From assembly GCA_031270615.1 (NCBI GenBank), contig JAISXE010000189.1, positions 1 through 12,201 on the forward strand: a stretch of 12,201 nt of DNA, given 5' to 3'. Both the position numbers and the translations under genes were made by a program. Under the pieces are notes generated by a model. It searched no databases. It was not told the origin of the DNA and saw only the letters and a program-made list of their open reading frames with translations. How positions within the stretch are numbered: the first letter of the stretch is position 1; every line of letters begins with the position of its first letter. The stretch comes from Spirochaetia bacterium. GTDB taxonomy: Bacteria; Spirochaetota; Spirochaetia; DTKZ01. Below are positions 6,234-12,201 of this stretch, in pieces.

Positions 6234-7167
6234 AAAAAAGATCGAGCGTCCGGTTCACAGCCCCTTTCAGGAACACCTCGAACCGTGGGCTCGCGCCTTC
6301 AAACAAATATTTTCGCAGTTTGGAAACATCCATGATGTCGTCGCCAACCACACTGATCATAATCGGAGTACCGTGCTTTACCTTGCCCCACTTGAAAAGG
6401 GTATTAATGTCGTTGATCCTTTCGTTGTCGTACCAGATAAGCACGTCAAGCCCGGGATACTTTGCCTTGTAGCTTTCAATAACCCTTTTCCAGGATTCGA
6501 CATTCCCGTTGTGGAAAAGCTCGTTGGTAACAAGAACGCCGTAGCGGGGCGTCATGCGCTTTTTGCCGCCGGAGGCTGCGACCGCAGCGGGCTGCCCCTG
6601 CGCCTCGGGGGCCTTCGGAGGCGGCGGAGCGGGTTTGGGCCGCTCCTGGCTGATAAATTCCTTCCGCGTCTTCACGGACGCGCCATCCAGAAGTTTCATG
6701 AAATCCTCCACGGCGGCGTCAAGAACGGCCCGGGAAAGCGTTTCCTCCCCAACGGGACCCGCGTATATTACAACAAGCTCGTCCTTCATAAGAGGGACGG
6801 CCTGCTCCCACTGTGTTGCCACCTTGGGGTTGATAACGAAAAGACCCGTCTGGGGCGAAAAATACATCAGGACAAGCTGCAGTTTGCCCCAGTCGGCGAG
6901 CGTGTCAATGATTTTGGCCGGGTCTTCTATCGTTTTGGGCAGATTGTGGGACTTATAGGAATACTCAAACTTATCGATGACAAGAGAACTGATGATAGGT
7001 TTGATCTGGTCCCGCTGAATCTCCCCCTCGTCGAGGGAGAGATTCAGTAAATCCGCAATATTCTTTCCGTACTGAATGTCTTTAACGTAGCCGGTAACCT
7101 GACGGAAGTGCCGCAAAGCGGTGTTGAAACCAGCTTTGCGGGAAAGAAAATTCAGTTCGTTATCCAT
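6232..7167 (-). CDS. Two-domain protein of unknown function in the cfpA operon
   Basis: 311 residues with no signal peptide or membrane span. Residues 1-175 form a first, mixed alpha/beta domain (KLQLVLMYFSPQTGLFVINP, then a segment around ELVVIYAGPVGEE). A flexible linker rich in Pro, Ala and Gln follows (about 176-203, including a run of four prolines). The C-terminal domain (about 205-311) has alternating strands and helices, including RYGVLVTNELFHNGNVESW, LDVLIWYDNER and GTPIMISVVGDD, which resembles a Rossmann-like or receiver-like fold, but I cannot name it. It occupies the place of what I recall as TP0747 between cfpA and the dikinase gene in T. pallidum. It starts 6 nt after the cfpA stop with only a weak AAGAGA upstream, implying translational coupling, and ends 12 nt before the dikinase ATG. 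A link to the filament or the dikinase is suggested by position only. Confidence 0.85.
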   Translation of the reverse strand: MDNELNFLSRKAGFNTALRHFRQVTGYVKDIQYGKNIADLLNLSLDEGEIQRDQIKPIISSLVIDKFEYSYKSHNLPKTIEDPAKIIDTLADWGKLQLVLMYFSPQTGLFVINPKVATQWEQAVPLMKDELVVIYAGPVGEETLSRAVLDAAVEDFMKLLDGASVKTRKEFISQERPKPAPPPPKAPEAQGQPAAVAASGGKKRMTPRYGVLVTNELFHNGNVESWKRVIESYKAKYPGLDVLIWYDNERINDINTLFKWGKVKHGTPIMISVVGDDIMDVSKLRKYLFEGASPRFEVFLKGAVNRTLDLF

Positions 7168-7173
7168 AATCTC

Positions 7174-9153
7174 TTATAACTCTGCCAGTCCATCAGACGA
7201 TCCGCCCCTGCGTTTCGGCGCGGGAGTCACATCGGCCTTTCCTTTCACCTCTTCAGTGGGAGCGGTTTCTTCCCCTGCCGTTGAGAAAGCCGCAGGGCCT
7301 TTCGGGAGTTCCGACACGATAGGCGCCTCATCGGTTGCGGCAAAACTCTGGTTCAGGTCCGCGCGGACAGTGGAGCGGCGGCGCTTGAATGTCGCGAAAG
7401 CGGCGTCCTGGAAGCCTTTGGACACGGCGGACAGGAATTCGTTCAGAACGTTTGCCATGGACATCATGGTGTAGCGTTTCCGCTTTATTGAGGTGATGTC
7501 CACGTCAAGCAGGATGCCCGGCTGGATGTGGTAGGGGTTGATAAGGTAGTCGAAGGCCTCGAATTCCTTCTGGAGGAAGTTAATCTCGTTATCAACGATG
7601 ACGCGGACCTGGGGGTTCTGGTAGCCGTAAATCGTGGTCACCTTCTGGCGGATGTTGCCCAGCATCTTCTTGTAAAGGGTTTTCTCGTACAGGTAGGTCT
7701 GGTTCAGCCGCTCAATATCGGTCAGCTCGGTCTTAATCAGGGTGATTTTATTCCAGGTTTTCTCGATTTCTTCATACAGAGGATCGGTGGAATCCTTTTT
7801 CGACTTTTTGATGCTGCCCGCGACTTTCCGCGACAGGTCCTCAAAGTCGTTCACCTTGAAACCGTGCTTGTTGCCCTGGTAGATGGCCTCGACGACATCC
7901 CACAGATGGAAAATCTCGTTTTTGAAGGCTTCCATTTGCTTGTCGTAGGCTTCCTGTTCTTTCAAAAGCTGCTCGGCATCGTAGTATTTCAGGCGGATCT
8001 GGTAGCGCTCGTCGGGCAGGTTGACGACATCGAGATCCTCGTATTCGCGGATGATAAGCTCGCGGGCGTTTTTCAGGTTTTCGATGTACTGGTAGCCCAT
8101 CTTGCTGGTATCGAGAATGGACGTGATGGAGTTAATGGCTGTGTTGAAGCCGCGGTTCCTGATGTTCTCGATGTCGATGATCTTTTTGAGGTTTTCGCGG
8201 ATGTTCAGGGGATCGAATTCCTTGGGATCGATTTCCGCGCGCAGGCCTTCGATTTTGTCGATAAGGGTCTTGGCCATAAACGTATAGCGCTTGGATTTTT
8301 CGTCCTCGATTTCGTCGTCGGTGTAGTTCGGGACCCTCTTCATTTTTTCAAAGATGATCTCGGTGTCCTGCAGCTCTTCCTTGTTGTCGTTCATGAGCTG
8401 TTCCTGCAAGGCCTCGATTTCCTTTTCGATGTAGGTGATGATGGTCCGGGAAATCATGTCCTTGATCAGGTATTCGACAGTGACCTGGTAGTGGAAAATC
8501 GGGCTGATAAGCTCCGAGTCCAGGATATTGACGGAAAGTTTTACATCGGTGACGGTCTTGGCCTTGAACACGTTGTCTTTGAAAGAACACTTTACGATGG
8601 AGTACGCGTTCTCGCCGCGGACAAAGGCACCTACGTCGGTCTTCTGCCGGAGCAGGGAGTTCGTCTCGTTTTCCAGATCGTTGACGCCCCGCTGGATATG
8701 GCCGTGCAGATGCCCGTACATATTGACGATGGATTTTTCGATTTCGCCGGTGTTGAATCTGTCGGCGCCGGCAACCTGATCCAGCAGTTCCGCTATCTCC
8801 TTGGGGGTATAGCGGGCAAGGGTTTTGTTTTCTTCCTTGTCGATGAAGTTCCGGATCTTCTTGGTCATCTCGTCTTCAGTGGTGACGATGTACCTGTTAA
8901 ACATGTTCTGGTAGTTCTGGTTGAAGTAATTATAAAGTTTTTCCTTCAAACCACCCATCACTTCCAGTTTTTCCAGAACTTCCTTGGGCAGCTTTGTCTG
9001 CACCAGATCCAGAATGTTTTGGGTCTCTTCGCGGATAAGCTGGTCGAACTCATCCTTTTGGCGGCGGCCTTCCTGGGCCAAGCTGTTCCTCGAACCCACA
9101 GCAGACGGTTTCGTAGGATGAAACACATTTGGGCTACGCGATATATCAGACAT
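7174..9153 (-). CDS. cfpA: Cytoplasmic filament protein A
   Basis: 659 residues, close to the length of known treponemal CfpA (about 680). CfpA builds the ribbon of cytoplasmic filaments that runs along the cell under the inner membrane near the flagella; loss in T. denticola disturbs cell division and motility. The protein is highly charged and almost wholly helical with long coiled-coil-prone stretches, for example KEIEALQEQLMNDNKEELQD and YYDAEQLLKEQEAYDKQMEA. It has no signal peptide or membrane span. A basic patch (FKRRRSTVRADL) precedes a 56-residue disordered tail rich in Pro, Ala, Glu and Thr, ending near KRRGGSSDGLAEL. I identify it by overall sequence character, the N-terminal region and the gene order with the dikinase homologue. 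The start is ATG 9153 with AAGGAG (9165-9160) at 6-nt spacing; an upstream in-frame TTG at 9159 is rejected. First gene of a three-gene operon. Confidence 0.9.
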   Translation of the reverse strand: MSDISRSPNVFHPTKPSAVGSRNSLAQEGRRQKDEFDQLIREETQNILDLVQTKLPKEVLEKLEVMGGLKEKLYNYFNQNYQNMFNRYIVTTEDEMTKKIRNFIDKEENKTLARYTPKEIAELLDQVAGADRFNTGEIEKSIVNMYGHLHGHIQRGVNDLENETNSLLRQKTDVGAFVRGENAYSIVKCSFKDNVFKAKTVTDVKLSVNILDSELISPIFHYQVTVEYLIKDMISRTIITYIEKEIEALQEQLMNDNKEELQDTEIIFEKMKRVPNYTDDEIEDEKSKRYTFMAKTLIDKIEGLRAEIDPKEFDPLNIRENLKKIIDIENIRNRGFNTAINSITSILDTSKMGYQYIENLKNARELIIREYEDLDVVNLPDERYQIRLKYYDAEQLLKEQEAYDKQMEAFKNEIFHLWDVVEAIYQGNKHGFKVNDFEDLSRKVAGSIKKSKKDSTDPLYEEIEKTWNKITLIKTELTDIERLNQTYLYEKTLYKKMLGNIRQKVTTIYGYQNPQVRVIVDNEINFLQKEFEAFDYLINPYHIQPGILLDVDITSIKRKRYTMMSMANVLNEFLSAVSKGFQDAAFATFKRRRSTVRADLNQSFAATDEAPIVSELPKGPAAFSTAGEETAPTEEVKGKADVTPAPKRRGGSSDGLAEL

Positions 9154-9159
9154 ATACAA

Positions 9160-9165
9160 CTCCTT
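9160..9165 (-). promoter_or_regulatory. Strong ribosome binding site of cfpA
   Basis: AAGGAG on the minus strand, 6 nt before ATG 9153. It rules out the TTG at 9159, which directly follows it, as the start. Confidence 0.85.
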
Positions 9166-9208
9166 ACCTGTATAGTTTTCAGGGATTTATTCCCCGCATT
9201 CCAAAATT

Positions 9209-9214
9209 ATTATA
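9209..9214 (-). promoter_or_regulatory. Candidate -10 of the cfpA operon promoter
   Basis: A perfect TATAAT on the minus strand in an A/T-rich stretch, with only a poor -35 (TTTCAT) 17 bp upstream. Transcription would start near 9202, giving a leader of about 49 nt. No terminator is visible between the upstream LysM-like gene and this site, so read-through from 9281 is also possible. Confidence 0.4.
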
Positions 9215-9280
9215 TACTATAACATACTTTTATGAAAAGCGAAAGACATAAAATTCTTTTTTTTTGCTTCTGCCTCCACA

Positions 9281-11701
9281 TTATAGGTTCCGTATTTTTT
9301 CTTCAAAAATCCTCCTAAGATTTTCACTTTTGCATTTTCCGATGAGTTTCCGCAGTTCCCCCGCAACTTCCTCCTTTTTGTCTGCCGACACGCCGCCCTG
9401 CCCATAGGGACGCATAAGAATCCCATACGCCTCCCCCAGCTCCCGGATGTTTCCGCGGATGTACCGTGTGGCAATGCCCCACATGGTGTCACGCAAGTCT
9501 ATCACATAATTGGCGGCATTGGGAAGTACCAAAACCCTTCCCGGATAAATTCTGTTGGGATCGGGTTTCTGCGTGCCCTGCCCGTCCAGCGTGCTATAGC
9601 CGTTCTTCATGGCTATCTCGTTCACGCAATAATATATATCCAATACGGTTATTCGTATAGAGGCAAGTTCGATCCCCGCGCCCGCGGCGGTTCCCGCCGG
9701 TTCCGCGGCTGGTCCTGTCCGCGCGGGGCTTTCGGGAGGGGTCGGGGCCGCAGGCTGCGCCGCCTGTTCAGGCCGCGCGGGACTTTCCTGTTGCATGCCC
9801 GCCGCGTCCGGGGTCCCGCCGGAGCAGGTTCGCACAAGGAGGAAAACCCCGCCGCCCAGGGCGACAACAAGCAGGGCGGGCAAAAGGATTTTCCCCAGCC
9901 TGCCTTTGGCTATCAGTGAACGGGTCGTTTCGGGAACGGCGGCAGGGGAAACAGCCTCCTGCAAGGCCGCCGGCGTTTTGGCCGGGAAGCTTTCCGCCGT
10001 TCCGGTTTTCGCGGCGGCGGGAGCGGCCTTTCCCGAAGATGCGGAAGAAGCGGCAGCGGCGGCTGTCCCGCCGGGATCCCCGGGCCGCAGCGGGGCAGGC
10101 CGCTTTTTGCGGGGGGCCTCCAGCAGGCCGCCGATAAAATCGATAAGCCTTTTCCGCTCGGAAACATAAAAGGCCTCGTTGTCCCGGACAGTGAGTTTCT
10201 CAATGGACTCGCAGTTCTTCTGGGCCTGGAGGAGCTTGAGTTTTGTTAAAACGCCGTTCCACCTATAAAAAACGTACCATACGCCGTCGATTCTGCACAT
10301 ATCGCCCAGCACGGGCAGGCGGGTATGGTTTTTCCCCGGCATGGAAGGGTTTACGACAAGGGAAGCAACCCGGCTGGAGTTTTTGACGATGCCCTCGGGC
10401 AAACCCTTGCGGGAAGCGCACATGCGCGCGAATTCATGGATATTCCATAAAAGGTAGGAAATTTCCTCCGGCGCGCCCTCCCCGGAATTCTTGTATTTTT
10501 TGCCGGAAAGGGATTTCGCCGCCGCGCTTCCCGAGGAGGCCGTAAAAGCCTGGGAAAGGGTTTCCAGGGACTTGAGGATTTCCAGGTTTTGGCCTTCCCC
10601 GATGTTTTTTAATTCTGAAGCCACATCGAGCAGGTAAGTCTTTGCCAGGGTCCCGGCCTCGGCCTCCATGCGTTCAAAGACGCGGTAGGGAACGCCCTCG
10701 ACAGGGCCAAACGCGCCCCCGGCGATCCCGGTTTTCGCGAGGGCCTCCATGAAGATCCGGCCCGTGGAAACAGCGGCGTCTTCCGGGAAAAGGATTTCCG
10801 GGAAAGCGGCGGACGCGGGGAAGAACAGCGAAAGATCGCCGCCCCGCCGGCGGAGGGTAAAGCCCGAAAAGACCTTTTCTTCCCCCGCCTCCAAATGCAC
10901 CACGATGCAGGACAGCCCCGATGAGGAAAACAAGGAAACCGCGTCCTGGAATTTTTTCAAGTCCAGCGTGGCGACCCTGATGTCTTTCCTGGTGACGGCG
11001 GCCCGTTTGAAACGGCACAGGACGCCTTCGGAAATGCGGTCCTCGACAAGCCAGGAAAGGTAGTCCGGGTCAAGGCCGTAGCAGCCAAGATCCCGGAAAT
11101 AGTCGGCGCAGACGCCGATGGCGCCGATTTTGCCATCGCGGAAAAAATAGGGCGCCTCCCCGGAAAAGAAAAAACCAGGCGGCGACAGGTCCGAGGGCTG
11201 GTAGCGGAAAGGGTTCGATTTGACGGCCTGGACGGTTTTTTCCACCCGGTACACAAAGTGGTTGTCCGCCCGCTCCTGTTCCTGCAAGTCGAACAGCCGT
11301 TCCTTGTCGCGGTAAAGCTGGATGTTGCCGTTTTTGAAAAAATAGACGAAGGCCCCGCTTTTCTCAGGCGGGGCATCATCGTCATCCTCCTCGTCGTAGG
11401 GTTCGGAGGGGATATCGTTGTCCTCAAGGAACTGCTTGAGCTTGGCGACTTCTTCAGGATCCCCTATGTAACGGGTTTCCCCGTTCAGGGGTATTTCGAG
11501 ATTCTCATGTTCGATAAGCTGGTTTCCCGTAAGAGAGTCAGTTATGATAACCGCGGAAATAAAAGCCTTTGCCCTTTCCGGAAGAAAATGCGAATTGCCG
11601 ACCCGCAGGAAGGGCCGGTAATCGTTGGGGTTTTTCCCGACATAGACGACATAGCATTCGGTATCAACATGAAAGACTCTGAGCCTGGGGTTTTCTATCA
11701 T
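9281..11701 (-). CDS. Large single-span membrane protein with a C-terminal LysM-like domain
   Basis: 806 residues. Residues 1-530 are a large soluble part I do not recognise, with an acidic stretch at about 99-113 (PYDEEDDDDAPPE) and beta-rich segments. Residues about 530-604 are a low-complexity Pro/Ala/Ser/Lys linker. A single membrane span lies at about 605-623 (ILLPALLVVALGGGVFLLV), with Lys/Arg just before it, so the N-terminal part is probably cytoplasmic. A second Pro/Ala linker (about 630-675) leads to a LysM-like region (about 682-727: a CVNEIAMKNGY helix, then KPDPNRIYPGRVLVLPN) and a partial second LysM-like start (LRDTMWGIATRY, about 736-747). This end would be periplasmic and may touch peptidoglycan. 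The ATG at 11701 has an in-frame stop four codons upstream and no Shine-Dalgarno, but sits on a predicted transcription start. It lies 127 bp upstream of cfpA on the same strand. Confidence 0.88.
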   Translation of the reverse strand: MIENPRLRVFHVDTECYVVYVGKNPNDYRPFLRVGNSHFLPERAKAFISAVIITDSLTGNQLIEHENLEIPLNGETRYIGDPEEVAKLKQFLEDNDIPSEPYDEEDDDDAPPEKSGAFVYFFKNGNIQLYRDKERLFDLQEQERADNHFVYRVEKTVQAVKSNPFRYQPSDLSPPGFFFSGEAPYFFRDGKIGAIGVCADYFRDLGCYGLDPDYLSWLVEDRISEGVLCRFKRAAVTRKDIRVATLDLKKFQDAVSLFSSSGLSCIVVHLEAGEEKVFSGFTLRRRGGDLSLFFPASAAFPEILFPEDAAVSTGRIFMEALAKTGIAGGAFGPVEGVPYRVFERMEAEAGTLAKTYLLDVASELKNIGEGQNLEILKSLETLSQAFTASSGSAAAKSLSGKKYKNSGEGAPEEISYLLWNIHEFARMCASRKGLPEGIVKNSSRVASLVVNPSMPGKNHTRLPVLGDMCRIDGVWYVFYRWNGVLTKLKLLQAQKNCESIEKLTVRDNEAFYVSERKRLIDFIGGLLEAPRKKRPAPLRPGDPGGTAAAAASSASSGKAAPAAAKTGTAESFPAKTPAALQEAVSPAAVPETTRSLIAKGRLGKILLPALLVVALGGGVFLLVRTCSGGTPDAAGMQQESPARPEQAAQPAAPTPPESPARTGPAAEPAGTAAGAGIELASIRITVLDIYYCVNEIAMKNGYSTLDGQGTQKPDPNRIYPGRVLVLPNAANYVIDLRDTMWGIATRYIRGNIRELGEAYGILMRPYGQGGVSADKKEEVAGELRKLIGKCKSENLRRIFEEKIRNL

Positions 11702-11707
11702 GGATAG

Positions 11708-11736
11708 AGTTTAGCACATCAGCCAAAACAGGGCAA
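11708..11736 (-). promoter_or_regulatory. Promoter of the LysM-like gene, predicted leaderless
   Basis: On the minus strand, TTGCCC (11736-11731), a 17-bp spacer, and TAAACT (11713-11708) preceded by TGC as an extended -10. Six bases, CTATCC, separate the -10 from the ATG, so transcription should start on the start codon. The layout matches that at 273-288. Confidence 0.5.
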
Positions 11737-11932
11737 CAGCCAACCAGGGCCAGCGCATATAAACTTTTTGCCCCCCGCCTTGCATGGGAAGAATAAGAAA
11801 AACCACTGACCACACCGAAAACACGGACAAACCGAAAAAAGCACGATTCCCCTTTTTTTTCTTTTGCATGCGCCGCCCCTGAACAGCCAGGAGGGGGGTA
11901 AATAACAGCCAAGAAACAAGAGGGTGGGCGCG

Positions 11933-11951
11933 TTCCCGCCGAAGGCGGGAA
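11933..11951. repeat. Hairpin core of repeat family 2, copy 1
   Basis: TTCCCGCC, loop GAA, GGCGGGAA: an 8-bp perfect stem. It is followed by the conserved arm of family 2 at 11952-11973. Confidence 0.7.
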
Positions 11952-12017
11952 GCGGGCTTTCCGCTGCAATTCCTCGGATTTGCCTATGCAAATCCTGCGG
12001 GATTTCCGCTACAATCC
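11952..12017 (-). repeat. Family 2 repeat: conserved arm in two copies, each next to a different hairpin
   Basis: The arm GCGGGCTTTCCGCTGCAAT (with TCC after it) at 11952-11973 recurs as GCGGGATTTCCGCTACAAT (with CC after it) at 11997-12017, a 45-bp period with only two substitutions and one indel. Each arm can itself form GCGG/CCGC. Before the first arm is the GC-rich hairpin at 11933-11951. Before the second is an unrelated hairpin GGATTTGC, loop CTAT, GCAAATCC (11976-11995). This is the same conserved-arm and variable-palindrome design as family 1. Confidence 0.7.
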
Positions 12018-12020
12018 AGG

Positions 12021-12067
12021 ACGCATGGGCGAGCAGCAATTCTGTCTTCAGAATTGCGACCAGCCCC
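12021..12067 (-). repeat. Family 1 hairpin repeat, fourth copy, inverted relative to the left array
   Basis: Read on the minus strand, GGGGCTGGTC (12067-12058) and TGCTCGCCCATGCGT (12035-12021) are the family-1 arms. The core is a new perfect 9-bp stem, GCAATTCTG, loop AAGA, CAGAATTGC (12057-12036). The arms match those at 15-164 while the core shares nothing with them except the closing G-C pair. Confidence 0.85.
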
Positions 12068-12076
12068 TCGCGCGGC

Positions 12077-12106
12077 CCGGGACGCATGGGCGGCAGACCG
12101 TTCTGC
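12077..12106 (-). repeat. Degenerate family 1 copy
   Basis: On the minus strand, a core GCAGA, loop ACGG, TCTGC (12106-12093) is followed by CGCCCATGCGTCC, part of the right arm. The left arm is not recognisable. Confidence 0.5.
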
Positions 12107-12116
12107 GCTACCAACA

Positions 12117-12189
12117 CGGGGCTTCGCCCACGGCAAAAACCACTGACGGCTTCAAGCACGGAAATTGCGAGATTTGCGGGGCTTCGCCC
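12117..12189. repeat. Repeated GGGC-TTC-GCCC mini hairpins
   Basis: CGGGGCTTCGCCC occurs at 12117-12129 and 12177-12189, 60 bp apart. Each can form GGGC, loop TTC, GCCC. The 12060-12201 stretch has no supportable gene and runs off the window. Confidence 0.6.
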
Positions 12190-12201
12190 TATTGCGGCAA
12201 G

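Larger units (their letters stand above)
11798..12147 (+). repeat. Dispersed 13-bp direct repeat
   Basis: AAAAACCACTGAC occurs at 11798-11810 and 12135-12147. The first copy leads into a degenerate A/C-rich stretch with CACCGAAAACACGGAC-like words (11811-11837). The 11737-11930 stretch holds no gene, tRNA or clear terminator that I can support. Confidence 0.5.

Noticed and set aside
6373..7050. 225-codon open frame on the plus strand opposite the middle operon gene
   Set aside because: In register with a coupled operon gene; no start signals or domain.
7528..9222. 564-codon open frame on the plus strand opposite cfpA
   Set aside because: Same codon register effect. The product is a hydrophobic Val/Leu/Asp/Phe mixture typical of the complement of a charged coiled-coil gene.
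9217..9492. 91-codon minus-strand frame over the end of the LysM-like gene
   Set aside because: It overlaps the C-terminal coding part in another frame, which carries the LysM-like motifs; no ribosome site.
11719..12159. Minus-strand frames of 146 and 101 codons in the right non-coding region
   Set aside because: They run through hairpin repeats and low-complexity stretches, lack ribosome sites, and have Cys/Trp/Arg-rich compositions unlike real proteins.

Overview
The window looks like chromosomal DNA of a Treponema-type spirochaete. The best evidence is a minus-strand gene for cytoplasmic filament protein A (CfpA), a protein known essentially from treponemes. It is followed by an unnamed gene and a pyruvate,phosphate dikinase homologue, an order I recall from T. 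pallidum (TP0748-TP0747-TP0746). Base composition is more G+C-rich than in oral treponemes, closer to gut treponemes. The exact species cannot be read from this window.

Layout. 1-287 has no gene and holds tandem hairpin repeats. 288-650 (+) encodes a phage-repressor-like XRE regulator. 841-1221 (+) is a small all-helical hypothetical gene with its own promoter, Shine-Dalgarno and terminator. 1376-2056 (+) is radC. 2057-2608 (-) is a hypothetical gene meeting radC stop to stop. 2715-3500 (+) encodes a J-domain protein and is divergent from the previous gene across two promoters that share one -35 sequence. A bidirectional terminator at 3565-3591 separates it from the long minus-strand block: a one-TM LysM-like protein (11701-9281), cfpA (9153-7174), an unknown two-domain protein (7167-6232) and the dikinase homologue (6219-3598). 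11702-12201 has no gene and is again packed with hairpin repeats, with one family lying in inverted orientation to the copies at the left end.

How the genes may work together. cfpA, the unknown gene and the dikinase homologue are separated by 6 and 12 nt and share one strong terminator, so they form one transcription unit. The dikinase homologue keeps the phospho-histidine and the PEP/pyruvate-site residues but has lost every classical ATP-site residue I could align. It may therefore be a PEP-dependent phosphotransfer protein rather than a true dikinase. The membrane protein just upstream has a large cytoplasmic part and a LysM-like end, so it could connect the inner membrane or peptidoglycan to the cytoplasmic filament; this is inference.

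Most interesting points: conserved-arm, variable-core hairpin repeats at both ends; the ATP-site-deficient dikinase in the filament operon; several genes whose predicted transcription start falls on or next to the start codon (leaderless mRNAs); and the overlapping divergent promoters at 2654-2705.
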